Of a stretch of 64,000 nt of DNA, positions 35,389-44,312 are shown piece by piece. The translations under genes were made by a program, and so were the position numbers. Source of the stretch: Sulfurimonas sp. (GTDB lineage: Bacteria > Campylobacterota > Campylobacteria > Campylobacterales > Sulfurimonadaceae). How positions within the stretch are numbered: the stretch's first letter is position 1; each line of letters opens with the position of its first letter. The notes under the pieces were generated by a model, which saw nothing but the letters and a program-made list of their open reading frames with translations, made no database searches and had not been told where the DNA came from. The DNA lies in assembly GCA_028687935.1 (NCBI GenBank), contig JAQTZE010000003.1:124001-188000 (forward strand). The letters are read 5' to 3'.

Positions 35389-36713
35389 TGAAACTATCAC
35401 ATTTAAAGCAAATAACCAGCTACTTACAAAAATTTACAAAAATTTCCGCAATATTTAGAGTCTCAGATACCATCCTCAAAGTCGTTTTTGACAAAGACGA
35501 CGATATCTATTTTGAGATGCAACGCTCAAACGCAAATATCTTCAAAACGCAGAGTTATCCGCGTTCCAAAGTCTATAATGCCCCATTTGATGTTGTTTTG
35601 GCAAAACGTTTTAACCGTGCAAATATCCTTGAAATAGGACTTTTGAATGATGATAAAGTGCTGCGTTTGAAGAGTTCTGTAGCTTCGGCATACAAAGAAG
35701 AGATAACGTATCTCCAGATAGAGATGACTGGAAAATATACAAATATTATCATTCTTGATGAGCAAAATATCGTCCTTGAAGCGCTTCGCCATGTTGATCT
35801 TTTTTCCTCATTTCGTGAAGTGCGAGTCGGACAAAAACTGCTCGATATCCCTGTTGCACCTTTTGAAGCAAAAGAGTTTCCGCTTGAAGATGTCGAGGCT
35901 TTTTTGTATGCGCAACATGCCCACGAACAGCTCCAAAAGCTTGCCTCAGCGAAGAAGCAAAAGATAACTTTTTTACAAAAAAAATTGAAAAAACTTGAAA
36001 AACTTCTCTATGGTCTTGATGATGAAGAAGCGCTTTTAAAAGAGGCAGAACTCTCTCAACATCAAGGCAATCTTGTCCTTGCAAACATGCACAATATTAA
36101 GCCTTATTCACGCGTTTTGGAGCTTCAGGATTATGAGGGAGCTGCAATAAAAATAGAACTTGACAAATCATACTCAAGCGTCTCACAAATTGCAAACGCA
36201 CTCTTTAGTAAAAGTAAAAAAGCAAAACAAAAAGCCTCACATATGCATATAGAAAAAGGCTCACTTGAAGCGAAGATAGAGCATATAAAACTCTTTATCC
36301 ATGCTGTGCAAGAGGCCAAAGACGTGGCAAAAATAGAGCTTTTATTTCCAAAAAAAGTACAAAACAAGAAGATAAAACAAAATGACTCGATTGAGAGTTT
36401 TTTGATAGAAGGGTACAAAGTACAGCTTGGTAAAAATGAAAATGGAAACGTGCAACTCCTGCAAAACGCAAAGGCAAAAGATGTCTGGTTGCATCTCAAA
36501 GAACGTCCTTCAACTCACGTTCTCATCACAACAGACAAGCAAAATATCCCAATGAGCGTCATAGAAGCGGCTGCGAGACTCTGTGTGGAGTTTACGACCA
36601 TTCAAAAAGACAGATTTTTGGTCGATTATACTCCGAGACGCGAAGTGAGCATCCAAAGTGGTGCCAATGTGCTTTATAATAAATATAAGACGATAGAGAT
36701 AGATAATAGATAG
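35388..36713 (+). CDS. rqcH: NFACT/RqcH-family ribosome quality control protein
   Basis: A protein of 441 residues with an N-terminal NFACT-N region (residues ~1-170, with MTGKYTNIIILD), a central coiled coil (~185-300, rich in Lys/Glu) and a C-terminal NFACT-R RNA-binding domain (DVWLHLKERPSTHVLI near 365). Family members (RqcH, older name fibronectin-binding protein) bind stalled large ribosomal subunits and add alanine tails. It is shorter than Bacillus RqcH (about 570 residues), as usual in this phylum. I recall the same neighbours (small coiled-coil ORF, cdsA, dxr, tsaD) in Campylobacter jejuni. Confidence 0.88.
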   Translation: MKLSHLKQITSYLQKFTKISAIFRVSDTILKVVFDKDDDIYFEMQRSNANIFKTQSYPRSKVYNAPFDVVLAKRFNRANILEIGLLNDDKVLRLKSSVASAYKEEITYLQIEMTGKYTNIIILDEQNIVLEALRHVDLFSSFREVRVGQKLLDIPVAPFEAKEFPLEDVEAFLYAQHAHEQLQKLASAKKQKITFLQKKLKKLEKLLYGLDDEEALLKEAELSQHQGNLVLANMHNIKPYSRVLELQDYEGAAIKIELDKSYSSVSQIANALFSKSKKAKQKASHMHIEKGSLEAKIEHIKLFIHAVQEAKDVAKIELLFPKKVQNKKIKQNDSIESFLIEGYKVQLGKNENGNVQLLQNAKAKDVWLHLKERPSTHVLITTDKQNIPMSVIEAAARLCVEFTTIQKDRFLVDYTPRREVSIQSGANVLYNKYKTIEIDNR

Positions 36714-36728
36714 ATTAAGGAGCAGGTT

Positions 36729-37034
36729 ATGGCAATCGGATCGATTGGAAACGCAGTATTTGTAAATCAGATGACTGCTAATGCTACAGCTTTACAAAAT
36801 GCTCACAATAATCGTATAGAGTTTCAAAATATGGTGGCTCAGGCTGCTGCAAATGAAAAAGATGAAAAAGTGATGGAAGTACGTCCAGCAGAGGAAAATC
36901 AGGAGGTAGATCCTGACCGTGAACATCAAAAAGATGAAGCAGATGCGCAGAACAAAAGAAACCCTAAAAAAGATGAAGATGAGAGTGAAAAAGAAGCTGA
37001 AAAGACGCATCATATATTAGATATTAAAGTATGA
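36729..37034 (+). CDS. Small charged conserved hypothetical protein
   Basis: A protein of 101 residues. The first 40 residues form a helix rich in Ala/Asn/Gln (MAIGSIGNAVFVNQ). The remainder is very acidic and lysine-rich (DEDESEKEAEK) and probably disordered, ending in HHILDIKV. I do not recognise a domain. The beginning resembles short peptides found in flagellar-associated proteins, but that is a weak impression. The start has a strong AAGGAG site. It lies between rqcH and cdsA, a position held by a small coiled-coil gene in Campylobacter as I recall. Confidence 0.75.
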   Translation: MAIGSIGNAVFVNQMTANATALQNAHNNRIEFQNMVAQAAANEKDEKVMEVRPAEENQEVDPDREHQKDEADAQNKRNPKKDEDESEKEAEKTHHILDIKV

Positions 37035-37086
37035 TTAGATATAATCACGTTTTATACTATGTACCTAAAGTCTGAAGGAATTTTTT

Positions 37087-37842
37087 GTGAGTATTTTTAA
37101 TGATCATAGAGAGAGAATTATCACTGGCCTAGCACTTTTAGCCATCGTTTTGGTTGTCGGATTTATCAATAACTTTTATGTGATGTGGCTCGTATTTGGC
37201 GCTATTTATCTCGTTGCGTTTAAAGAAGCGATGATGCTTTTTGATGTCAAAAATGACAGAGCTTTTGTCTATGCAGTAGGGCTTTGGCTGCTTGCTGGTA
37301 TCTATCCGTATGGGGATGATCTCTTTGTCCTTGCAGGTATCGCGTATGCAAGTGCGATAGCGTATAACAAAGATCTAGAGTGGAAAAACTTTTTTCCCTT
37401 TGTCTACCCGACAGCCGGTATGCTCTTTATCTTCACGATGTACCAAGAGTACACTATTATCTCCCTTTTATGGCTTTTAGTCATCGTAGCGCTCACAGAT
37501 GTTGGTGCATACGTTGTTGGTAAAAGTATAGGTAAAACAAAATTCTCAGAAACGAGTCCAAATAAAACTCTCGAAGGTGTTATAGGTGGCGTCGTTGTGG
37601 CTACTTTTGGTGGAATGCTTGTCGGACTTTACAGTGTGAGTTTCAGCTCTGCACTTATTATCTCTTTTGTGGTCGCTATTGCCTCTATTTTTGGGGACTT
37701 ATTTGAGAGTTCGCTCAAACGCAATGCTAATGTAAAAGACAGCGGGACAATCTTTCCAGGTCATGGCGGTATGCTAGACCGTATTGATGGCTATCTTTTT
37801 GCAGGCGTTGTGATGCTTGTGCTTCTTCGAGGCTTAGTATAG
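37087..37842 (+). CDS. cdsA: Phosphatidate cytidylyltransferase
   Basis: A 251-residue integral membrane enzyme that makes CDP-diacylglycerol from phosphatidate and CTP, the entry point to phosphatidylethanolamine and phosphatidylglycerol. The family signature is present at the C-terminus: DLFESSLKRNANVKDSGTIFPGHGGMLDRIDG. DVGAYVVGKSIGKTKFSETSPNKT lies in the middle. There are about seven membrane segments. The start is a GTG with GAAGGAA upstream. dxr begins two bases after the stop. Confidence 0.96.
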   Translation: MSIFNDHRERIITGLALLAIVLVVGFINNFYVMWLVFGAIYLVAFKEAMMLFDVKNDRAFVYAVGLWLLAGIYPYGDDLFVLAGIAYASAIAYNKDLEWKNFFPFVYPTAGMLFIFTMYQEYTIISLLWLLVIVALTDVGAYVVGKSIGKTKFSETSPNKTLEGVIGGVVVATFGGMLVGLYSVSFSSALIISFVVAIASIFGDLFESSLKRNANVKDSGTIFPGHGGMLDRIDGYLFAGVVMLVLLRGLV

Positions 37843-37843
37843 T

Positions 37844-38917
37844 TTGATACTTCTTGGTTCTACTGGCTCTATAGGTGTTAATACTTTAGCCGTTGCCAAA
37901 AAGTTCGGCATGAATGTCGAGGTGCTTGTCTGTGGAAAAAATATAGAGCTTCTCAATCAACAAATAGCAGAGCACGCTCCAAGTATCGTCATCGTCTCTG
38001 ATGAAGAAGATAGAGCAAAAGTAAATCATCCTCGCGTTTATGCGGGTGAAGATGCTATCGTCGATGTTATCAAAGACTCTTCAAGTGAATTAGTCGTCAA
38101 TGCACTTGTAGGCTTTTTGGGTCTGCGCCCAACCTTGGCAGCACTTGAGAGCGGCAAAAGAGTCGCCCTTGCAAACAAAGAGTCTCTAGTTGCATGCGGC
38201 GCTTTTATAGACACTTCAAAAATCCAGCCTATAGATAGTGAACACTTCGGGCTTTGGTATCTTCTGCAAGAGAGACCGATCAGCAAGATGATTATCACAG
38301 CCAGTGGCGGAGCTTTCCGTGATTGGGATATCAACAGACTTCAAAACGCAACACTTGGAGATACACAAAAACATCCAAACTGGTCAATGGGACAAAAGAT
38401 AACGATAGACTCGGCTACGATGGTCAATAAAATGTTTGAACTCCTCGAAGCCAGATGGCTCTTTGGAGAGGGCGAATACGACGCAATCATCGAGACAAAA
38501 TCCCTTATACACGCACTCATAGATTTCAAAGACGGCTCCACTACAGCGCACTTTGCTCATGCAAGTATGCAGCTTCCTATCGCCTATGCACTCAATCATA
38601 CAATGCAAGAGAATATTCTTGCGCATGTGGATCTACTAAAAGTAGGTTCATTAGAGTTTCGCGAAATAACAACAGAGAGATATCCTGTATGGCAGATAAA
38701 AAATGAACTTTTGAAATATCCTACACGAGGAGCTGTTATAAACGCAGCAAATGAAGCTGCAATCGAGCTCTTTATCGAGAAAAAAATCGGCTTTATGGAT
38801 ATTAGTAAAAAAATCATCACAGCTTATGAGAAGTTTCAAACACCTCCAAACAGTGTTGCAGATGTTTTCGCAATAGACAAAGAAGTCCGCCGATTTGTCA
38901 AAAATTTTAAGGAATAA
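37844..38917 (+). CDS. dxr: 1-deoxy-D-xylulose 5-phosphate reductoisomerase
   Basis: A 357-residue NADPH-dependent enzyme of the MEP isoprenoid pathway. The N-terminal LLGSTGSIGVNTL binds NADPH. Catalytic-site stretches are ALANKESLVACG, PIDSEHFGLW, ITASGGAFRDW, HPNWSMGQKITIDSATMVNK and the loop ending in NAANEAAIELF. It starts at a TTG one base after the cdsA stop. The upstream frame is closed by a stop, so no longer version exists. Dxr N-termini elsewhere are only a few residues longer, which supports this start. Confidence 0.96.
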   Translation: MILLGSTGSIGVNTLAVAKKFGMNVEVLVCGKNIELLNQQIAEHAPSIVIVSDEEDRAKVNHPRVYAGEDAIVDVIKDSSSELVVNALVGFLGLRPTLAALESGKRVALANKESLVACGAFIDTSKIQPIDSEHFGLWYLLQERPISKMIITASGGAFRDWDINRLQNATLGDTQKHPNWSMGQKITIDSATMVNKMFELLEARWLFGEGEYDAIIETKSLIHALIDFKDGSTTAHFAHASMQLPIAYALNHTMQENILAHVDLLKVGSLEFREITTERYPVWQIKNELLKYPTRGAVINAANEAAIELFIEKKIGFMDISKKIITAYEKFQTPPNSVADVFAIDKEVRRFVKNFKE

Positions 38918-38920
38918 AAG

Positions 38921-40393
38921 ATGAAAATACTTGCACTGCTTTTACCGTTTTCTCTACTCTTTGCAGGCTCTATAGATATAGAAAAAGCCTCTCTTCGAAC
39001 TACTTATGAAAATCTTTCGATATCTCCAGATGAAGATATGGGTCTTATGGGTATAAATTATCTTTTAGAACCAAACGACTATTTTTATTATGGACTTGGC
39101 TTATATGGGGCGATGAGTGGAGAGAGAGGTGGCTTTTTTGTCGGTGGGTTTACTGCTGGAGCTAAATATCCTATAGTAGACAATCTCTATCTTGATGGCG
39201 GTGTCTATGTTGGTGGGGGAGGCGGTGCTTCTGCGGGCCAAGGCGGCGGACTTATGCTCAAAACTTATGGAGGAGTTCTTTATAGATTTGATGACTATTC
39301 TGTAGGTATCAATTATTCAAAGATAAAGTTTCCAAATGGAGATATAGACGCAGATCAGATTGCACTAGTAGCTGATATGAGATTTGATACAATATTTGTC
39401 GATACACCATTAAACGCAGAGACTTTGAAACAGTATCATTTTACGAGTAGTCAAGATTATATTGTGGCTACATATCAAGTCTATTTTCCAAAAAGCGGCA
39501 CATTGACTAGAAATGGGGCTGAGCTCAATAAAAACATAAATCTTGCCGGCATAGAGTATGGCAAGAATATTTCAGAACATACCATTGCATATATAGAAAG
39601 TGCAGGTGCTACAGGTGGGGCAACGGGCTATATGGAAGTGCTCGGAGGTCTTGGGTATAAGCAAGATATTACAGAGAGTACAAATCTTATAGCAAAACTC
39701 TCTCTTGGCGGAGCTGGCGGTGGTGAGGTTGATACAGGTGGCGGTACGGTCACAAAAGCTTCTCTAAATCTGAACTACTCCCCGACTAAAAAAATAACTA
39801 CAGGCATTGGCGCAGGATATTATCATGCGTTTGATGGCAATTTTGATGCGGCATTTGCCAAAGTAAATCTAGGTATAAACGCAAACTTTTTATCTTTGGG
39901 CAGCGCAGAAAAGAGTGTTGATTGGAGTGCTATAGAGAGTCAAAAAATACATATTCGACTTGCAAACCAAAGCTATCTTTATTCCGATACACTCAGTACA
40001 AATCCCAATAATAAGGATGCGGTACAAAACCTTGGCATAAAGCTAGACTGGTTTGCTACCGAGAACTTCTATATCTCAGGTCAAGCCTTGGGTGCTTATG
40101 AAGGCGGTGCAGGCGGCTACGCTGTAGGAATGTTCGGTGTTGGTTATATACAAACACTCGCATATGATTTTTCGCTTGTTGGTGAGATCAGTATCGGTGC
40201 TGCAGGTGGTGGAAGTATCAACTCTGGTGATGGAAGCATAGTTCAGCCAATGGCAGGATTGATGTATGATATAAATGATAAAGTTTCCCTCGAAGTTATG
40301 TACGGAAGAGTGATTGCCCTTGATGGAAAACTTGATACAGACGTGATTGATTTTAGTATCGTATATAAATTTAATAAACTTATTATGAAGTAG
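38921..40393 (+). CDS. Outer-membrane beta-barrel-like protein with three internal repeats
   Basis: A 490-residue exported protein (signal peptide MKILALLLPFSLLFAG) composed mostly of alternating strand-like segments. Three modules of about 100 residues, starting near residues 51, 219 and 379, repeat the same order. Each has a G-rich strand with GGxGG, then a strand with a GGGGG-type turn followed by (D/A)xGGG (GGGGGASAGQGGG, GGAGGGEVDTGGG, GAAGGGSINSGDG), then a strand ending in Y(F/H)/YG and a D-rich turn. I recognise no named family, and the role is unknown. It begins three bases after dxr, in the position between dxr and tsaD, suggesting insertion into a conserved block. Confidence 0.8.
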   Translation: MKILALLLPFSLLFAGSIDIEKASLRTTYENLSISPDEDMGLMGINYLLEPNDYFYYGLGLYGAMSGERGGFFVGGFTAGAKYPIVDNLYLDGGVYVGGGGGASAGQGGGLMLKTYGGVLYRFDDYSVGINYSKIKFPNGDIDADQIALVADMRFDTIFVDTPLNAETLKQYHFTSSQDYIVATYQVYFPKSGTLTRNGAELNKNINLAGIEYGKNISEHTIAYIESAGATGGATGYMEVLGGLGYKQDITESTNLIAKLSLGGAGGGEVDTGGGTVTKASLNLNYSPTKKITTGIGAGYYHAFDGNFDAAFAKVNLGINANFLSLGSAEKSVDWSAIESQKIHIRLANQSYLYSDTLSTNPNNKDAVQNLGIKLDWFATENFYISGQALGAYEGGAGGYAVGMFGVGYIQTLAYDFSLVGEISIGAAGGGSINSGDGSIVQPMAGLMYDINDKVSLEVMYGRVIALDGKLDTDVIDFSIVYKFNKLIMK

Positions 40394-40400
40394 TAAAAGC

Positions 40401-41450
40401 ATGGATAAGAGCAGTCTCATCAATCTTTTAATGGATAAACTAATATCCTTGATTGCCTCTTCCAAAGCCGTATGGATTGTTGCATATATAACTTTTTTTG
40501 TTCTCGTGTTTTCCATTCCATTAGTCTATTTGATGACGATGTTAATGGGAGAAGTATACACACAGTTCTCTTTTCTCTTGTCTGTTGTTTTACCTCTTTT
40601 ACTCACACCGCCAATTATTAGCTTCTTGCTTCGAATTACAAAGCATCTGAAATATTATAGAAAGCATTTAGATGAAGAGATAGCAGCGTGTAGAGAAAAA
40701 GATATGATGCTTTTTGAACAGGCTCGTTTTGCTTTGATGGGTGAGATGATGGCAAATATTTCACATCAATGGAAACAGCCACTCAATACGATAAGTCTAG
40801 CAATTGTCTCGGTGAGAACATCTCCAGATCCTTCTATCGAGAGTTTAAACAGACACTATGACATCATAGAAGACAATGTCTCGCATCTTGCAACAACAAT
40901 CAATGATTTTATGTCATTTTTTGATAAAAAAACGCATCTTGAGATTAGAAATCTTGAAGATATCATACAAGAGATAAAGAGCATTGTTGCGGTGCATATA
41001 ACAAACAGTAAAATAGATTTAGAGATCGAGATAGATAAGCGAGCGGGTAACATAGCTCTTGCTTCTTCTATTTCACAAGTGGTCATCAATCTTCTCAATA
41101 ATGCGAAAGATTCATTCGCACAAGATGCTACCGATAGATTGATTCATTTGAAATTCCTCGCAATGGAAGATGGTTTGAAGATTAGCTGCTGTGATAATGG
41201 AAGGGGAATTGATCCTGAAATTAGAGATAAAATATTCAATCCCTACTTTACCACAAAGCATAAAACGCAGGGAACAGGGATAGGTTTGTATATGTCTAAG
41301 CAAATTATTCAAAAAGTTTTTGGTGGCGTAATTGAGATGAGTGCTGCGAGTGAAACAGTTCCTCGGACAAGTGTTTCAAAAACTTGTTTTAATATAAAGA
41401 TTCCATTTTCGCAACAATGCATAGTAAAAAAGGAAGAAGATGATTCTTAG
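40401..41450 (+). CDS. Membrane sensor histidine kinase
   Basis: A protein of 349 residues with two membrane segments (~25-48 and ~55-80) and almost no periplasmic domain. The dimerisation helix carries [20 protein letters not shown] with the phosphorylated His near residue 122. The ATPase domain has the N box ([10 protein letters not shown]), G1 (DNGRGI), F box (FNPYFTTK) and G2 ([10 protein letters not shown]). The HQWKQPLN form is common in Campylobacterota kinases. No response regulator gene lies nearby, so the partner is elsewhere. The 3' end overlaps tsaD by 11 bases. Confidence 0.9.
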   Translation: MDKSSLINLLMDKLISLIASSKAVWIVAYITFFVLVFSIPLVYLMTMLMGEVYTQFSFLLSVVLPLLLTPPIISFLLRITKHLKYYRKHLDEEIAACREKDMMLFEQARFALMGEMMANISHQWKQPLNTISLAIVSVRTSPDPSIESLNRHYDIIEDNVSHLATTINDFMSFFDKKTHLEIRNLEDIIQEIKSIVAVHITNSKIDLEIEIDKRAGNIALASSISQVVINLLNNAKDSFAQDATDRLIHLKFLAMEDGLKISCCDNGRGIDPEIRDKIFNPYFTTKHKTQGTGIGLYMSKQIIQKVFGGVIEMSAASETVPRTSVSKTCFNIKIPFSQQCIVKKEEDDS

Positions 41451-42417
41451 TATAGAAAGTTCCTGCGATGACAGTGCGATAGCAATAACTGAGATAGCGA
41501 CAAACAAGCTTTTATTTCACAAGAAAATATCGCAAGAACTTGAGCATAGCGTTTATGGCGGGGTTGTTCCTGAACTTGCCGCAAGACTTCACGCAGAAGC
41601 ACTTCCTCGCATACTTGAAGAGTGTGAACTATATTTCAAAGAGCTCAAAGCAGTTGCGGTGACTTCAACTCCCGGTCTTGCTGTGACTTTGATAGAGGGT
41701 GTTACGATGGCAAAAGCTATTGCCGTTGCCCTTAACATACCTCTCATAGGAGTAAATCATCTTATTGGACATATATATTCACTGTTTATAGAAAAAGAGA
41801 CGACTTTTCCTCTCACTGTTTTGTTGGTCTCAGGCGGGCATACGCAGGTGATGGAAGTAAAAGGTCTGAGCGATATACAAACAGTCGCAAAAAGTATGGA
41901 TGATAGTTTTGGTGAGAGTTTTGATAAAGTTGCTAAGATGATGGGGCTTGGATATCCTGGTGGACCGCTTATTCAAGAGCTTGCAAAAAATGGAGATAGA
42001 AAAAGATATAACTTCACTATTCCTCTTTTGCACTCACCAAAGCTTGCGTTTTCCTATTCAGGGCTCAAAAACGCAGTGCGTTTGGCAGTAGAAGAGACAA
42101 ACACAGAAGATTATAAAGATATTGCCGCATCGTTTGAGCACATAGCCACAGCACATCTTATCCACAAACTCAAAAAGTATTTTAAAGATGTGCAGCCCAA
42201 GAGTTTTGCTATCGTCGGTGGTGCAAGTGCAAATTTATATCTACGTGGACAAATCGAAGAACTACTCAAACCCCATGGAGCGAAACTTCTTCTGAGCGAA
42301 CTGAAATATTGCTCTGATAATGCTGCGATGATAGGACGAGTGGCGGTAGAGATGTATCAAAAGGAAATGTTTTCTTCTTTTGAGACCCTCGATGTTGCTC
42401 CAAGAAGTAACATATAA
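41440..42417 (+). CDS. tsaD: tRNA N6-threonylcarbamoyladenosine synthase subunit TsaD
   Basis: A protein of 325 residues of the Kae1/TsaD ASKHA family. Motifs are [24 protein letters not shown], the metal-binding HLIGHIYS (H-x3-H), [40 protein letters not shown] and CSDNAAMIG. With TsaB/C/E it adds threonylcarbamoyl to A37 of ANN-decoding tRNAs. The segment coding LKNAVRL contains two opposed AAACGCA words one base apart. A 109-base spacer with no gene follows before tpx. Confidence 0.96.
   Translation: MILSIESSCDDSAIAITEIATNKLLFHKKISQELEHSVYGGVVPELAARLHAEALPRILEECELYFKELKAVAVTSTPGLAVTLIEGVTMAKAIAVALNIPLIGVNHLIGHIYSLFIEKETTFPLTVLLVSGGHTQVMEVKGLSDIQTVAKSMDDSFGESFDKVAKMMGLGYPGGPLIQELAKNGDRKRYNFTIPLLHSPKLAFSYSGLKNAVRLAVEETNTEDYKDIAASFEHIATAHLIHKLKKYFKDVQPKSFAIVGGASANLYLRGQIEELLKPHGAKLLLSELKYCSDNAAMIGRVAVEMYQKEMFSSFETLDVAPRSNI
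42069..42083. repeat. Two AAACGCA words in perfect inverted array (1-base spacer)
   Basis: AAACGCA-G-TGCGTTT lies inside tsaD. This gives a 15-base palindrome built from the dispersed word described for the whole window. Confidence 0.8.
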
Positions 42418-42526
42418 TCTTAAATATTGCTTAAGAGCGAACACTCTTTTTATAAATAAGACAATAATTATCCGATTTCAAATATACTTCCTCCATAAAT
42501 AAATCAAATCAAAACAAGGAGCCAAA

Positions 42527-43030
42527 ATGGCAACTACAAAATTCAAAGGTACAGACGTAGAATTATTAGGAAATCAAGTAAATGTTGGCGATAAAGCTCC
42601 ATCAGTTACTGTTGTAAACTCAGATGGTTTAGGTGACGTAGTAGTTGGTGGCGCTCAAGGTCACAAACAACTTATAATTGTTGTTCCTTCTTTAGATACA
42701 GGTGTATGTGCTACTGAAACTCGTAACTTCAATGCAAAAGCTTCTTCTTTAAGTGGTGTTAAGCCAGTTATCGTTTCTCTTGACTTACCATTTGCTGCTG
42801 GACGTTTTTGTTCAACTGAAGGTATTACTAACCTTACAGTAACTTCTGACTTCAGAAACAAAGATTTTGCAAACGCTTACGGTGTATTGCTTGGTGGTTC
42901 TGTTCTTGCAGGTGTAACTTGTAGAGCAATCTTCGCAATCAATGAAGAAGGAATCGTAACTTACAAAGAAATCGTTCCTGAAATCACTGAAGAACCAAAC
43001 TACGACGCAGCACTTAACGCTGTTAAATAA
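42527..43030 (+). CDS. tpx: Thiol peroxidase
   Basis: A 167-residue periplasmic-type atypical 2-Cys peroxiredoxin (Tpx family). The peroxidatic Cys is in SLDTGVCATETRNF near residue 61 (pattern TxxC), and the resolving Cys is in GRFCSTEG near 95. VGDKAPSVTV opens the fold. It reduces alkyl and hydrogen peroxides via thioredoxin. There is no signal peptide. Codon use is unusually biased to A/T-ending and few G-ending codons, typical of a highly expressed gene. A strong AAGGAG site precedes the ATG. Three hairpins follow the stop. Confidence 0.95.
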   Translation: MATTKFKGTDVELLGNQVNVGDKAPSVTVVNSDGLGDVVVGGAQGHKQLIIVVPSLDTGVCATETRNFNAKASSLSGVKPVIVSLDLPFAAGRFCSTEGITNLTVTSDFRNKDFANAYGVLLGGSVLAGVTCRAIFAINEEGIVTYKEIVPEITEEPNYDAALNAVK

Positions 43031-43053
43031 TTCTACTTCAAAAGTTTCATGCC

Positions 43054-43146
43054 TTTAAGTGTTACCCCCTTAGCACTTAAATCCTTCTAAGCTTTTAGAG
43101 CTTAGATATTTTTCCTTTTTCTCCATTTTAGGGCTTTTGCCCTAAA
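43054..43146. terminator. Three tandem hairpins between tpx and murB
   Basis: Three perfect stems follow one another in the 176-base gap of convergent genes: TTTAAGTG/CACTTAAA (43054-43061, 43074-43081), CTAAGCT/AGCTTAG (43087-43093, 43099-43105) and TTTAGGGC-TTTT-GCCCTAAA (43127-43146). T-rich stretches follow each. They probably terminate tpx strongly and protect murB from read-through. Confidence 0.7.
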
Positions 43147-43206
43147 TATTCATCAGGTTTTTTATATTTAATTATATGTACACAAAGATTTAGAATTGAA
43201 GTAGCA

Positions 43207-44046
43207 TTAATGCTGCGTTTTTAGAAAATTTACCTCTAGTAAAGGCGAATTATTCCCCATATATCTCTCATCTAAAACAGCGATTTCACACTCAAGCCAG
43301 ATATGAAAATTCTTAAAAACTCTCTTTTGTGCCTCTTGTATAAGATAAATAGCATCCTCAAAAGTGCCGTTTTTATGGTTTACAAGGAAATTCGCATGCT
43401 CTGTGCTAAACTCCATATCTCCAATACGAAGCCCCTTAAGCCCGACAGCTTCAATAAGCCTACCGGCATAATCACCTAGAGGATTTTTAAAACAGCTGCC
43501 TGCGCTTGGAGTTGACGGCTGATTGGCGCGCATTTTTTTAAACATGGCCACTTTTTCTTCATCAAAACCATACTCAAGCATGAGTGTTACTTCTAAAATA
43601 GGCTCGTTAATATTTGTATATCTGTAGCCAAACGCAATCTCTTCCTTGCGTTTAACTCCCGAGCAAGTTTTGATAGAGATGAGTTGATTGAATATCTCAT
43701 ACTCTTTAAGTCCTGCATTCATAAAGACAAGACCGCCTATCTTCCCTGGTAGATGTGAGAGAAACTCTAGGTTGGCGATATTATTTTTTTTACAAAAAGA
43801 GGCGACTTTGCCTGAGGGAGTTGCAGCTCCAATAATAAGGAGATTGTTCTCGATTTTTATAGAGTCATAATTTTTACTCAGTGTCATAAGTTTTGGTGCT
43901 TGCGTGCCTATGAGAACGTTGTTGCACGCACCGATAAGATAGTGATGTGAATAGTCTGCTTTGCAATCTTCTAAAATTGAGACCTCTAAAGTCTCTCCAA
44001 CTTTTATAGAAGAGTATTTTGAAAAATTTATCTCTTTTGTTTGCAT
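43207..44046 (-). CDS. murB: UDP-N-acetylenolpyruvoylglucosamine reductase
   Basis: A 279-residue FAD enzyme that reduces UDP-GlcNAc-enolpyruvate to UDP-MurNAc in peptidoglycan synthesis. Motifs are the FAD-binding LIGACNNVLIG, LPGKIGGLVFMNAG, FGYRYT, the catalytic-serine region SAGSCFKNP, the substrate-binding LIEAVGLKGLRIGDMEFSTEHANFLVN and a final Glu region. It is a short type II MurB. The start overlaps the fliQ stop. The fliQ-murB pair is also found in Campylobacter, as I recall. Confidence 0.94.
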   Translation of the reverse strand: MQTKEINFSKYSSIKVGETLEVSILEDCKADYSHHYLIGACNNVLIGTQAPKLMTLSKNYDSIKIENNLLIIGAATPSGKVASFCKKNNIANLEFLSHLPGKIGGLVFMNAGLKEYEIFNQLISIKTCSGVKRKEEIAFGYRYTNINEPILEVTLMLEYGFDEEKVAMFKKMRANQPSTPSAGSCFKNPLGDYAGRLIEAVGLKGLRIGDMEFSTEHANFLVNHKNGTFEDAIYLIQEAQKRVFKNFHIWLECEIAVLDERYMGNNSPLLEVNFLKTQH

Positions 44047-44312
44047 TACTCTACAAATGTCGGGATAAGGTTAAAGACGTTGAGAGAAAAATCGATCATG
44101 GAGTTGAGCATCCACGGCATAGTGAGGACGATTACGATGACTACACCGATGATTTTTGGGATAAAAGAGAGGGTCATTTCATTGATCTGTGTAGTAGCTT
44201 GAAAAATACTTACAGCCAGACCGATAAACATCCCTGTTAAAAGACCTGGAAGTGCTAATATCAAGGCAATTTTAAATGTTTCAACACCAAGGGCTATGAG
44301 TTTTGCTTCCAT
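44046..44312 (-). CDS. fliQ: Flagellar export apparatus protein FliQ
   Basis: An 88-residue protein with two membrane helices and the FliQ pattern LPGLLTGMFIGLAVSIFQATTQINEMTLSFIPKI in the first half. It is part of the FliPQR export gate of the flagellar type III secretion system. It starts directly after the mqnD stop and overlaps murB by one base, so the three minus-strand genes form one unit. Confidence 0.95.
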   Translation of the reverse strand: MEAKLIALGVETFKIALILALPGLLTGMFIGLAVSIFQATTQINEMTLSFIPKIIGVVIVIVLTMPWMLNSMIDFSLNVFNLIPTFVE

